From: Chionis minor
Taxonomy: Eukaryota > Chordata > Aves > Charadriiformes > Chionididae
DNA: 64,000 nt
Assembly (NCBI GenBank): GCA_013398295.1
Contig: VZSF01006578.1
Span: forward strand, 124,001 to 188,000
Direction: 5' to 3'
The notes under the pieces were generated by a model. It was given only the letters and a program-made list of their open reading frames with translations. It was not told the DNA's origin and did not search any database. Shown in pieces: positions 35,201 to 48,964 of this stretch (position 1 is its first letter; each line of letters starts with the position of its first letter). The position numbers and the translations under genes were made by a program.

Positions 35201-38200
35201 TTTAAGCTAATTCCCACATACAGCCATGTGGCTAACTAACATAATTCTGTGGCATCTGCTGTTAAAAAACCCTCTAATAATTAACACTTCTTTTATTTTT
35301 TGTATGTATTCATTTTTTTAGTGTATTTATTTGCATTATGCATTAGAAATCCTATGTTTAAGTTCCTCAAATTCTTATTTTCTACAGACCAAGCAGAGCA
35401 ATGAGAACTTCCACATGTTCACCCCATTCCCATGTTATACCCTGGAGGGACTCTCAGATCGCCAAGTCCTTCTCCTACAGGAATGCCAAGGCCTGTGGTG
35501 GGCATCAGCTTGCCAAGCATTAAGATGAGGCCTCAAGCTTACTCATATATACCACAAGCCACGTAATAAAAAGGAAAAAGCATTTCTTCTCGCTACAAAC
35601 CCTGTCAGAATTTGAGCTGATGTTGTTTTGTTTTCAGTGTGGTCATGGCATATTTCCCATATGAATCATTCTGCACAGCCTCTCCTCCCATCACACACGC
35701 ACACAGTCCCTCACACTCTTGGCCAACCTTGTTCTACAAGCAGTCTCAGCTTCTCCTCGCTTGTGTTCCACGCTATCCTCTATGGTCCCCAGGCTCCCCC
35801 ATTAAGCCCAGTTTTTAAAATCTAGTGTATTAGAGTAGCAGTTACAGCTTGTGGAAGTAGTTAACAGGCAGACCAAGAAGCCAACTGGGATCAAGCTTTC
35901 TGAAGATGAGAGGGTGGTCTCACACGAGACCGAGTTTGCGGAAGAAGAGCAGGTGAGGGAAAAGGCTTCACTTTTGGGAAATCTGAAAATGACTCAAGAC
36001 TTAGGAGCAAGACAAAAAGGAACAGTGTTATGGAAAGGGAAATTTTAGGAGGACAGAGAACAGTATTTATAATGATCATAGAGATCACGGACTTTCCCGT
36101 GAGCCAATTCTATCTACTACCGGCAAAGATTGCTCAGTGCGTTATTTCACCGCTGTAGCTATGATATCCAAGTTCAAGTCCTCCTCCTCTCCATAACGCC
36201 TACCAATTTTTTAGGTTCGTTGACATTACAGAGTACCTATCTCCTTCATGTACCAAGTGGAGAGCATCCACTGTAGGCATGACCACCTATCCCTGGGAGC
36301 AGTCAGTAACAGCCTAGAAGCTGACATCACCCTTTAAACAGGAATGTAGAAGTTAACAGTTTTTTTTTTCTGTTGGCAGGGGAGGGGGGAGGAGAGAATG
36401 TAATTAAGTGCATGAATGCTTAAGATATCATTTTTATTCCAATTTATCTAAAAAATGCAGGAGGTCTTAATCTTGATTTGAGGAATTCAGATTCAACCAA
36501 GCTTCTGCAGTAGCCCAACTGCCGTGTATTTCTCACCACAATTACAAGCTCATACACCAGTTTTCAGGTCCCCCAGCACCCCTTCCCACCCCTCACTTCC
36601 TCCTTCCCCCCCTCCCCCCCTTCTTAAACACCATTGCCTTTCTCCAGGTTCATCTATGAAAGTTAAGGGATTTACACCCCCTGAAAACCATAATACAGCA
36701 ATAGATCATGCCCTGAATTTAGCTTATAAACCCATTCACTGTAACAATAGAATGGAAATTAATGGCCAGGCCCTCAGCTGCAACCATCAGCTTAGCTCCA
36801 TTAAAATCCACCCTGCGGCCTGACCCCTGAGCACTGACCTAACTTTACGCTGGCTGACACAGTTTCCATGGGCTTCGCAGCAAGAAGGAAATAGCCCGGG
36901 TGTGGGAAAGCCCCAGCCATGCCTCCTCCTACCCTGACCAGGCTCCCGCAGGGCTGCTGCACAAGCTGCACGCCTGCCTGCCCGGAGCGGGATCCTGCCC
37001 CAGGGGTGGTCACCCCAGACAGCCAGCCTCGAAGACCTCTCTTTGGAAACCCTCATTCCTGCCCATAGTTGTATAAGCAATCACAATTTTGGATAGAAGC
37101 TAAAATTAAGTGCAAGGAAATTTAGGGAAAGATGAGCTTCATTCCAATTCCACTCTAAAATTTGGATTTTTTTTTTTTTTAATAAGTTTTCAACCAGACA
37201 TTAGGATGAGAAGGAAAGTAAGCATGTGGTAAGGCCCTCAGAAAAAGCCTAGCATAATTAAAGGAAAAAAAGATCACCAGTGTCTCAATCCTGAAGGAGA
37301 CAAATTGGAAACTTTCCCTTTCCCTCTTGAAGAAGTCAGTTCTCACTGCCACGTGTGTTTTTGTGGAAATACCAAAGTCCAGAGACCTGCCCCTGTGTAT
37401 GCTACAGAATTCTGTAGAAGTTTATTTAAAAAAAAAAAAAAACCTAAATCTTTAGCCTCCAGGGTTTTTTAGGTATTTTAAATGAGGAAATTGCGTTATG
37501 CTATTTAAAATAACAATGGGATACTTAGCGCACTACTGATCTCCTGGTACAAAACTCATTCATTCAGTGTTCTTTCTACACAAGCTTTGCATTTTACCTT
37601 TCCATCAGAAAGATAGTACCCACCATGCAATAATTTCTAACTTTTATTACTTTTCTTGACATTCTACCTTGGGTTTAATTTGGAACCTAATGTCAAGGAA
37701 CTAGGAAAAAAAAATAAAATAATCAGTTGTGAACATTCCAACCTTCCTGATAAAAAAAAACACACCAAAATCCTCGATTCCAAGTTTTACTTTATATACT
37801 GTCAATTTCCCAGTAGCCCCATTTCTCAATCAGAATTTGAATAATCTTTACAATTTGTATTCCCCAAAACTCAAATTTAATGAGTTAGTAGGTATAGAAA
37901 GAGAAATAACAGCTGCAGCTTATCCCGCTGTGCTATTCAGTAATGACAATGTTATACCACATTAGCAATTGTGACATTAATAAAAAGAAGCCCATAGGAT
38001 TAGCCAGAGACAGCTGACTTTAGTCAAATGTAGGTCATGCTTTGTTTGCTCAGAGCTGGGTAATAAATTTCCAGGTAAGTGCTCTCATGTGTCATACATA
38101 TATGCCAGGAGCATAATTTCAGCTATACTAAATGATCCACATTCTTAAATTTCTGTAAGCCGTTTTTGAATTATTGTTAAGCATTTAATTCCACAGCAGC

Positions 38201-38884
38201 ATCTTACAGGCTACTTAAAGTTATTAACTCATATGACATTATGGCATGTTTTCTTTCTAGTGGCAGCTAATAGCATCTTGATCTGGTTTCCCTTTCACCT
38301 TAAGGTATCTGCAACTCTGAATTTGAGTATTTAACAAAAGATACTTAGCAAGGAATCAAAACCACTACATTTTGCAGCTCTAGCTGAAGGGGAAAACAGT
38401 ATTTGGAACCAATCCAAGCAGCAGCAAGATATCTTCCACCACAGAAGGGAGGCTTTAAAAAAAATTTAAAGGAAATAAAGGCATAGCCTTCAATTAATAG
38501 TACAAAAGATCCTATCTCAATCTCTGCTACTTTGGCAAGCCCTCAAAATTTGGATTGAAAGCAGACCTTTAAACATATTCATATTTAATCTCAGCGCAAG
38601 ATGTGCATATTGTACACTGAAACCTTAAAGGCCAAATTCTGTGTTCAGTAACACCCTGGCAGGCTTCAGTGGGAAAGGGTGAGTGTAATACAGCAGAAGC
38701 TGACCTTGAGGTTGTAATCTTACTTTCTCTATTTTTTTTTTTTATATTACGGTAATAATTAGAGGCACCAAACAAGATCAGGGCCTTTTTGTACAAGGCA
38801 CCATCCTGACATACAGAACAGAGAGGGGAACTCTAGTTATGAACAGCTCAAATAGCAGCATGACAGACAGAAAAATGTCTGATT
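32290..38884. other. Unique non-coding DNA with low-complexity patches
   Basis: Features seen are a small CpG-dense patch at about 33066-33125, a T15 run ending in one unknown base at 34527, a C/T-rich tract at about 36550-36640, a GC-richer block at about 36780-37030, and A/T runs at 37167-37180 and 37428-37442. AGGCCAAATTCTG occurs at 32953-32965 and again at 38629-38641 (see findings). An isolated consensus splice donor, CAGGTAAGT, lies at 38072-38080, but no exon can be built upstream. No protein-coding frame is convincing. Confidence 0.5.
34512..34527. repeat. T15 run ending in a single unknown base
   Basis: Fifteen T residues are followed by one N and then CAG. The unresolved base indicates uncertain homopolymer length in the assembly. 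The T-run plus CAG resembles a splice acceptor, but no open exon with a donor follows. Confidence 0.9.
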
Positions 38885-38935
38885 ATCACCTTTTTACAGA
38901 TGGGGTACTGATCCACAGAAAGGCTAAATGACAGA
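38885..38935 (-). mobile_element. MIR-like SINE remnant
   Basis: The plus strand reads TTTTTACAGATGGGGTACTG, then ATCCACAGAAAGGCTAAATG and ACA. This follows the complement of the MIR/MIR-core pattern, in which ATTTTACAGATG is followed by GGAAACTGAGGCACAGAGAGGTTAAGTGA. The order and spacing of the blocks are preserved, with several substitutions. MIR-related elements predate the split of birds and mammals, so an old decayed copy is plausible in an avian genome. The flanks are too diverged to fix the ends. The identification is from memory of the consensus. Confidence 0.55.
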
Positions 38936-41900
38936 TCCAGATGGCTTTAATTCCACCTAAATCTCTTGCCTAGTGGTTGCTATGGCTTTAGGCAGCTACT
39001 CATCCTGCCCCTAATTTTAGGGGCACCAAGCTCCCTCCTCGCAGCCCAGGTGTCACAGGGACTGGCTGAGCCATGCTCCGGCTGCCCTGCTGCAAGTCCC
39101 ATACAGGGGGGGCCCATGGCTGTACCTTATTGCATGTACCAAGGTGGTGTCTTGTCATCTTATTTACAATTAATTAGTCCAATCGTTTCTGCACAACAGG
39201 AGCTGATTTCTTGACTCCCTTTTATTTTTACCCATGTCTTTACTAAAATGTATTTACACATCAGCCAGTCTTTGGGGGCTTCTGAAGCATGTCAAGTGGA
39301 AGAGCTGATGCACCTATAATCCTGGCTGATTTTTTATTTGGTTGGTGGTTTAAAGGGCATATATTCTTGAAACAGAAACTGAAGACCGTGTAAGTACGTT
39401 TTTTTCTTTAGCGATTAAGAAATCATGAGATCAAAAAGGTGGGGTTTTTTTTGTGTAGGGAACTAAAATGAGAAGGCTTTACAGTCTTTCAGTACAATTC
39501 ATCGAGCAGCAGTTTCTTGAAAGCAATGCTGCTTATTGAAAGAAAAAGCCCACAAAAAACCAGGAGCATAAATGACACCCTGAAAAACTAATGGGCAGTA
39601 GCAAATTTGTCTTGGGGTCAGAACCATGCAACTCCAACAAATATTGCATACATGTATCATCCCACAGCAGCACTGGCCAGCCTGCCTTTTACTGACAATT
39701 CCTACCTCCTTAGCGGAGGGAGGGAGGGAGAACCTCACTGAACAGCACTCAGCCCCTCATACTTATAGGCCAATGAAGCTCATGAAGCTCTCTCACATGC
39801 ATAAACACGCACACACCACACAGCAACATCCTCTCTTACAGAAAACGGTCTTAAAAAAATGAAAGCATGTAAGGAAAATATTTTGTCTGAAACTGTCTAT
39901 ATTTTTCCTCAAAATAAAAATGAAACATTTTAAGTGGAAAAAAAAAATAAACAGAACATGTTTAAACAAGTGGGTTTTTTTCTTTTTTCTTTCTTTCTTT
40001 CTTTAGCAAAGATTAAAACAAAGAAGACCTTTTGGTGGGAAAAATCAATCCCTTCACTGATGGGCTGGCTGTCTCCCTGTCTGCACAGGCTGATGCTCCT
40101 TTGTTCCCGGCCCCGTTCCCCAGCCTTCCAGCTGAGCTGGTGCCTCAGAGGATGCCTCCTGGCTCCCTCCAACTGAGCACAGCCCAGGAAGGCAGCTCAC
40201 TGCCCACCCTTCTCACCCCCATTGCGACTCATGCCCAAACCCCGTCTTCCCACAGGACACAACGCTGGCAGAAACAGGACTTCCCTAAACATTCATATTC
40301 CCCTTTCCCTTCTCTCCCCACTAGAAAAATACCAAAGCGAGCATTTTTTCATTATTTCAGCACTATTTTTTTTCCTCCCTATCACAGCCCATTTACAACG
40401 CAGCACGGAAGCACTGCCAGGGTGGCCGGTGAGAGTTAAGTCTTCCTCACCAAATGATTTGCAATGGCAACTTTTGGTTTGGATACAAGCTTGAGGCATA
40501 TGACAGCAGCAAGGCCAAAGGCAGAAAGGTATTTTTGCATGGAAAAAGAGTGCATAGCTCACCAAACAGTGCTGTGGGGTAACAGGGACCGTTCAACAAG
40601 GAGGATGCTGGATGCAGGGCTGAGGCTTGCACTGTCCCTACCACAGCTCACAATGGCTACAAGCTGCCTATCTCCCTAGCACAGCCTCAGCAGCGCTGGA
40701 TTCAATGCAGTCCCCTCAGGGCTATGCAATCATTTGTGACCCTGATCTCCCATCCACCCCACACATGCTGGCATGGGAGGCTGTGGGGCTGGGGCACACT
40801 GCTGCAGCTGAGAGCCACCCCACATGGTGGTCCAGGGCCACCCCCCACAGCGCCCAGGCACAGGGCCCAGCATGCCCATCAGTCACGGGCATTCAGCCTC
40901 CCCAGACCTCCTCCCACGTAACCACACCACTTCTTTCCAAGCCCAAAATGAACTTTCTGCTAGCACAGCTGTACAGCTGGAAGCCCTCTCTGACACCTTG
41001 GTGGAAATGCCGGTCAGCAGAGCCAACTTCTCTTCAAACATACCCAAAGCTGCATTAAACAGCCCAGGAAAGGCACAGAGAGGCACTAAAATTTATTTTA
41101 AAATAAATAAATAAACCAAACCACCCAGTCTCCCTCCACTGCTCTGATTGCATGTACAAACAGGTTACAGACCAGCAGTTCAGTGCACCAGCTTGCCCTC
41201 CGTGCACAGCGTGTAACCCTTGCTTCGCATCCCAAACCAAAAGCACAGACAGAAGTTCATAAAAATACCATCAGGATCCTTCATAACTGCACAGATGAAC
41301 AGTAGGATTTTGCATGTAAAAGAAAAGACAAAAAAAAAAAAAAGAAAAAAGGAAGAATTCCTGCTAAGTGTTTCAGCCCAGGCGTTCAGGCAGCTTGGGA
41401 ATCCCTTCTCAATTTGTGATACACACTTTGTCACTTATGTTCAAAGACCTACAAATAGTGAGAATAAAAAGAGCGGACTGAGAGCAACAACAGGCGAAAT
41501 CACTCGCAACCACTAAACCAAATACCATCTGTAAAATATCTTTATATACAAGTGAGAAGAAATAAAATAGCAATTTATTCAACAGTTATGAGGGCAGGTT
41601 CTGTATCAACTACACATTTGGTCAATTCCAAGTCACCAAAAGCCATAAGCTCTCCCCTCCTTTTCTCAAAATCCTGAGCAGTCTTCAAAAGTGACTGAAG
41701 ATACTACAAGTAGACTGTTTGTAATCACATTTCCAGGTGAATAGATCACCCCATTGCTTTAAAAAAAAAAAAAAACCACTCAGCATCACTGGAAGGACAG
41801 AAAGCTGGTGAAGAGAAAATGGAAGCTAAAGTTTGCGTGGCAAGGAAGAGATGACAAAAAAAATATCCTTAGATAATTATGGAGACCGTTCTTCAGGTTT

Positions 41901-44900
41901 TGTCACAAGGACTTATTCAGCTATGAGCCGCTAAACCATCCCTCAAAAAAAAAAAAATTTTAAAAAGTCCTTCACTGGAAAAACAAGCAGCATTACATGT
42001 AACTGGTGAAACATACCAGACTCACTGACATCAAAGTATAGTTTCATGAGGTAATGTTGGTGCAATACACTTAATCGACAATTAAATTACCCCTACATGA
42101 AAAAATGCACAGGTGAAGGAGACAAGGAACTTGAGGAGAAACCCAGCAAACGCAGCCCATCAATCAGAGGCAAATAGGGACTCTCAAAGCTCACGGTGAG
42201 AAAGGAAATGTCCCGGGGGCAGGCAGGGATATTAGGGCTGCTGGTGGCCTCACAGCCCTGACACCCAGCCCGTCCTGGCTGTGGCCAGCTGAAAGCAGCA
42301 TGTAAACTCCTCTTGCAGGGCCAGTAGATACTTGTGGGGCTGGGTATAATGGACTATTTGCATTCAAATCCATTGCAAAATAAAATTATTAGCCAAAAAT
42401 GGTCACATAAATGTCCAGTATTGCTGGGTGATGGCACTTCAACAAAAACAACCTGAGATGTTAGTCAGGCAACAGATTTAAAGAGGTGACTCTTCTAAAG
42501 GGAGTTAAGAAAAATATCCCACAGTGACTGAGGACCAAATTCTCTACTCATCTCCAAATATGAAAGTTTCACTGGTTTTAGAGAAAGTGGCAGGGAGGCA
42601 CCTGAGAGCCAAACTTAGTCCCAAGAGTACAACACTCAAAAAAAGCCCTAAAGTAACATGCTTATTTGTTTGTTTAAAGTATCAAATTAAAGGCTGCAAA
42701 TAAACCGAAAGAAAGATTAATTGGAGGTCAGATGTTAGACCTGTTACCATAAGGTGCTCCTGAATATGACCAATAAACTTGTGTTTTTTAAAAAGCAAAA
42801 AAATGCACTAAGCAATTCCTAGACAAGAATCACAGAACCTGTTTTGGAGTCAGAAAGGGTAATGCTAAATGTCAGGCTTCAGGGAAAAAAAATTTAAAAA
42901 CCCACAAACAAAAAACCCCCACCTGCTTTCAATCAGATACCACTGGACACAGTCTCAGAAACCAGAGAATCAGGACCGGGGTGGCGGGGGGGGGAAGCAA
43001 AACTGTTGTTATCCCTACTGTCTTTCCAAATCCCATTAGTGAAATAACACACACACACATATCTTGGGAGGTTGATAGAGGAAAGGAAAAATGTGTCTAG
43101 TCTCCTGCAAATCAAAGAAGGAAAAGGATGCCCTATTCCACGAATATCCAAGTCCTTTATTACGAGGAAGAAAATACAATGAAAGAAGACATCCCTGCTC
43201 ACCTTTTGCAAGGCAGACAGTCTCCACCTTGACTTGCTGCTCTCCTGTGTCTGCCACATCACACCGACACACACTCTATCCATACACGTGTGTTGCAGGA
43301 TTCAGCTGTGGAAACAAAAGAAAAAAACCCACTGTTTTGAGGAACACATACCTGCAGGCTTGCCAGTGGCAGGTGAGGCCCAGTACCAGGTCTGGCTGGC
43401 ACCATTCCCAGTCACCAGTGTTTGAAGATACTCAAATGAATTTTCATTGTGGATCCCTGCTGAGGGCAAGAGGAGTACCAAGGCTCAGCAGAGCAGGTCT
43501 CAGGGATAAAGCCAGTAGGAATTTAAAAAGGACAGGAAACTATTTTTTGGAAGCCAGGCAAATCTATGGCAAACTGATTTCTAGGGATTTGTCAACATGC
43601 CAGACAAAGGCTGAAAGTTTGTTGGCCCACTGGAAAAGTGGAGTGGGCAGCTTTAAGCCATGTAAGCACAGACTGTTGCTGCAAACACAAAAAAATTACT
43701 ATCCCTTTTACCAAGTTTTTCAAGAATTTGTGTAACCTTCCTAAAATGCATCTGAAAGGAGAGCAAAATTCTGCTCAGAAGCTCCTAGAAACCTAAATCT
43801 AATTATATGCCTTGGGGATCAATTTGGACACCAGTCACTGGGCAATACCTGATACCTCTTCCAGTTTAGCACAGACCTTGAGAGATGTAGGAAAGAATTC
43901 ATACTTTTGGGCTGTTTGCACAGCAACAATTTACTCAACTATTTCTTACAAAAATAAGAAAGTACAATTCAGAGAGATTTCTTGATCATTAAAATCTGGT
44001 ATACAGCGAATGTAGTTGGTTAAGTTGGGTACAAAATCATTGGGAAATGATGAAAGGGAGGAAGACTCTCATTTCTCAGCTCAGTCACACACATATATTT
44101 TAGACCTTCAGTATAAACCAGAATTGCTGCGGTAAGATGTCTCTAAATATGTGCCATTGTGCTGTTATCCTGCAACACCAACCTCCAGCACAGTGCCTGG
44201 AACAGTTTCTGCATAACGTGTCACCACAGCTGCTGCTGTATATTTGGCTTGAAGTTCCACCTCTAGGGAAACCCATGCCAAACTATTTATAATAATGGGC
44301 TGCAATTTATGGGAAATGACTTTGCGCCCTTCCTACACGAGCAAGATTTAACATACCAGTCCATTCATTAATGCCTCATTACTTCAAAGGGGTCCTTTAT
44401 AAAGCAATAACATGCATACTTTGCTTCTCGATGGTGTCTTTCTGCAAAGAATGTCAAAGTGTTTTCCAAATGTAATCAAATATTTAACAGCCTCCAAAAT
44501 CATTGTCAAAGATGGGGAGATATGAATATGTCTGTAGCTACCATATACTATACCTTCACATTACTGAAAAAAGGAGGCATTTACAAGTCAAAAGACCACA
44601 AGTTCCTGCCAGGGCTCTCTGTCCTGGGCTTCACATTACACTACTCCTGGAAAGAAGAAGGAGGAGAAAGGCATGTCACAGAGGCAGAGCTGTAACACAG
44701 GGCCAGGAAGGAAAGCTCACCCTGTCTGGGGAATCATGCTCACCAGTGTAAAAGCTGTGTGAAATTCTCTACCTTATGTGTGGGTTGTGTGGCTAAGGCT
44801 TTTTTATCTGCTTAGGTGATGGCTGGCTTGCAAAATATTACGAGAAAGTTACAACCAAATCTCAAAAAGAACCACAGGCTCAAGTCTACAAAGCACTAAG

Positions 44901-47900
44901 CAAGAGATTAGCTTCCAGCGTGGGAGTAATTGAAAATAATGCAATGCAACCTGTTTTGCCAAGTCAAGGCCTAAAGTAAGAATTTGCTGTCTCGTTTAAT
45001 ATCTGGTAGGGGATAGTGAAGGCTGGCACACAGATAAACAATCCTTCCACAAAGTTCACCGTTCACTATATTAGCTACCTGAAAACGGCCAGATTTAGAC
45101 ACTCTCCCTCAGCTATGAACTCTGTTCTCAGACAGAGGTCATCCTCAGCTTCACAGCTTTGAATGCTGATGTGGTTTGAGCGTTGCCAATTTTCCTGAAA
45201 GCTTAGAACAAATTGCTCTCTGCGCTGCCCATCTCTTTCAGCATTTTCCTCCAAGGAACAGTGGAGGCTGATAATAGGAACTTCTGGATGGAAACAAGTA
45301 GGGAGTATAGCAAATCTCCACTCTTCTCCCCAAAGGTAGTTCCATTACTTACGCTGCTTATTTTTATTCATGCTAAAATAAAGTGGACCACTAAGTAACC
45401 TAGTTTCTGTGAGCCAGGCACCCCTGCCGAGCAAACTCACAGATGTCTAATTCAAATCACATATTTTCTCAGAGCCTGCCTGTGACCTCCTACTGAAGCT
45501 ACAGAATATGTTGGTTCATCTTTGTCTCAAACTGACAGTGATAACTCAAGCCGAGCACATGGTCATCTTTTCCGGTCAGGAGATTTCCTACTAAATTCCT
45601 TCAGCCCACGTATCCAAGCCACTTCTTGCTCTTTCATTCAGAATATCTTGATTTCTCTCTCTCTGAACACAAAATAAAGACATTTACATCCTTAACATCC
45701 TTGGCATCTTCTGGAAATAAACAAAACAATCTTCTATGTTTTGTTGCTGTAGTGCAGTTAATTAGCTGGAAGACAAAATAAAAAACAAACAAACCAAAAG
45801 AACAACCCTACCTCCACAATAGTTTGGCTCTTTCCTATGTATTTTACCTCTCTGTCTTTCACACACTCACAATTCACCCCATTAGGGTGAATGATTGAAA
45901 TCGCTCATCCAGCGCTTAAGCTAAAGGTATGGGAAGGAGACCTGGGCCATCTGTAAAGATCACCAGGAATCTGCTACAAGCCTACATTTTGACAATACGC
46001 ATGTTCCTGACAGCTTAGATAATTGAACACTCTGCATACAGACATCTTCCCCAGGGGGTACACTGCAGAAAGGAAAAATACAATCCCAGACTGTAAACCC
46101 CGCCAAGTACAAAGTACTCTGCTCATCCATTTCCCCACCTTGTTCAATTCCCTACCTCCTCCTCACAGGCAGAAGAGAGAGAAAAATCCTAGGAGGAATA
46201 TTAAAATCCACATCTTAAGTCTGAGTCATTATCCAAGGGTTTCTTTGCTTAAGTAGGTAGCTATGTAACCTTTTTGCAAATTATGTTGTTCCTGGCCAAC
46301 AAACGCACGACATGTTCCCAGTGACCACAGGACACTCCATCACACAGCAATTTCATGAAGGTAATCAAAAGTTTGAACTTTTGTGTCATAAAGTCTCCAA
46401 ATCATCATAGTCCCCTAGTAGCAGACTACAGTTTAAAGGATTATGCTCACAATACAAAAATGCAGTTAGTTTTTCCAGTCAGCCAACTTCCCTGTAAGTA
46501 GTATGTCACTTTTTTGTAAAATTGTCCATAAGTCATTTTCAGACCCCAACTCAGTAAAGTTTATAAAACATATGTTAAGTCCCATTTATTCTACTGGAAG
46601 CAATCCCACACTTTCAGTTAGCAATATTGCCAAATGCAGGTATTCAAAAACGTTGAGTCAAGCACTACATTCCAAAGTAACAGGGCAGTATTTTCTTTAA
46701 GATACTATTTTTCCTTGGACTCCTATTTTCAAACTGCAGTCCAGAACCACAAGGCCTACAAAATTGGGTTTTAATTTAAAGTTGAGCATTTGAATCTCAG
46801 TTCCCACAGCTAAAGCCTTAAGATCAACACAAAACATATGAGAGTTGGCAATACAGAGTTAGATAGGCACATGTTTAAGTGATTTGTTTTGTTCCCTTCT
46901 TGAAGGGAAGGGGTTTGGAGGAGAGAAGAGTCAGAACTTTAACCTCCAACCCTTTCACCTTTGAATCCTTGCTCAAAAGCTTCCAGGAAGGAAAGAGGAC
47001 TTTGCAGCATGTCTGGGAGTTTAACAAATCCAGGCTCTGGTTAATCAAGGAGAGAAGCCCTAGGGCTGTACTAATTCCTAGACCCAATGAGGCCCCTCAG
47101 AACAGAAGGAAACTGTGAGCATAATAGGCAGTCGAGCTGCTTGAGTTCATTTACATGACATATCCCTGGCTTCTAAGCTATTCTAATGCTTCTGACTGAA
47201 TACGCAAAAGGAGGTTTCCCCACCCAAAACACTGATCCGGTCCACTCAGGGCACAGCTGACTATTGTGACCCCTGGATTTCATGCACTACAAAGCGCAGT
47301 ATATATTATGGGGTGAGGGAAGCTCCAGGAAATTCTCTTTTGAGGAAACTGGGATCACGTTTATGAAGCGTGCTAGGAGATAGATGTGCACACTGGATCT
47401 GACACCGCCTGTACAAAGGCAGAGATTCAGCAAAACAACATGCAAAGTACAAAAAGCTAGACTACTGATTATGGAAGAATAGATACTTCACAAACGTTTT
47501 CTTGGAGTCAAGTTTTCTTCCCGCTCTGTCAAAGACAAGCTTTTCTATTATTTCACACCAAACCCAATTATAATGAGCTAGCCATCATGTTTTACATCAA
47601 GATCTCTTTGGTAGCTGAGAGTTGGAGTTTGATGCAAGGCACTCAGAATTTAGAAAGCAATTTAAGGATCAAATGAATCAGTGTAATGTTTCTGCAACAT
47701 GTAATTTAAAGGGCTAAAAGTCTTCTGCAGTCACCAATGCTTTTAGGGTCAGGAGTTTATTTTTACTCTTTTATTTCACTTGGTAAATGGACTGTGGGCA
47801 TTTAAGGTGATGGCTGATCCTAAAAGAGTTCAGCCTTTAAAAACTGTTCATTGTGCATAGTACTTTGATTTTCAGAATTAACCAGGAAGGGGAATGCCTA

Positions 47901-48964
47901 ACTCAGTTTTGACTATTACCAATTTCAGATATGTAGAGAAGAAATTTCTCTAATCATTGATGGGCAATCTGCACTAGAGAGCGTAGCAATATTTTTAAAA
48001 ATGACATGATTAAGGTTCACAGACTTTGCAACAATGATGAAGATAAATAAAATTACACAAAATTGCAGACTTATCTAAAACTGATCCTTTCTTACCTCAA
48101 AACAAAGAAAATAAAAATTACCGAACTCGTTTACTTCTCTTCAGAAATCCAAGTAGCTCAAACTCAGAAATAGAACTGAGAAAAATAAGGAGCTAATTGG
48201 ACTCATTATTGTAGGACAGTTCAGTTGCATGTTACACTATATATATACTATTTTCTTATATTTTATTAATTATCTCACTAGTCAATCTTGACTCTCATTA
48301 ATGCCTCTCAGTCACAGATTTGCTACATATCTTCAGTTAATAATCTTAAACGCTTTGTTTATTGCAAGTATCTAGGATTTGATAACCATTTCATATAAAT
48401 ATCTGGAGAAGAACTAACACTATAATAACAAAAAGTACATTGTAATTAACTTCTGTGCAATATTTTTGCCACACTTGCTGAAGTTCTTTCATAGTTTGGA
48501 ATATAAAGAATCCTTGAACAAAAGAAAAACAGATCCATGCTTTAGTCTGCATAAGAAAATTAGACTTAGGGAGGACAAAGGCTACTTACCAAAAAATCCA
48601 CATTTTTATTCAGATGTTCAGTACTTTTGCTAAAAGAAGGAAAGTCTGAATAGCTCAGAGTTTGGTAATGATAAGAGATTACGTCATTAAGTTGTTAGGT
48701 CAATTTCAACCCACATTATAGCTATTGAAAACTATTGCAGGCTGTGCCTGCTTGATTAGCCTAAGTATGCAAAGCATCCTTTTGGATTTAAACCTGTTCC
48801 TAGGTGTTCAAAACTCACATAAAAATCAATATGATAGCTATTATTAATTGCGCTATCGCAAGCTGGGCAAAGGAAATTGTGACGTATCCCCTCTAAGTGA
48901 GGGGAGAGACCCTACTAGTACATTTCTCCAAAGCCATATGGTACACTACCATAGTTTATTTAGA
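38936..48964. other. Non-coding DNA with GC-richer block 40.05-41.05 kb
   Basis: A T/C microsatellite occurs at 39975-40004. From about 40,050 to 41,050 the sequence is GC-richer and carries many overlapping short open frames on both strands, none with a domain. A runs lie at 41330-41343, 41761-41775 and about 41945-41957, and a G-rich patch (nine G) lies near 42985. The longest open frame of the window, 214 codons, is at 43,091-43,735 on the plus strand; it has no recognisable motif and is discussed in findings. From 44 to 48.9 kb the sequence is ordinary AT-rich unique DNA. Confidence 0.5.
39975..40004. repeat. T-rich (CTTT)n microsatellite
   Basis: A T-rich stretch passes into about four exact CTTT units at the right edge (39989-40004). 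Simple repeats of this size are common in vertebrate DNA and likely to vary in length between individuals. Confidence 0.85.

Noticed and set aside
36787..37080. 97-codon minus-strand frame rich in Arg and Gly
   Set aside because: It is typical of a random frame in a local GC-rich patch, with a second overlapping frame beside it.
38072..38080. Perfect splice donor CAGGTAAGT
   Set aside because: No open exon with an acceptor could be found upstream. Isolated donor matches are expected by chance in 64 kb.
40032..41114. Cluster of overlapping open frames up to 143 codons
   Set aside because: They occur on both strands in several frames in a GC-richer block where stops are scarce. There is no domain, no splice pattern and no CpG-island promoter.
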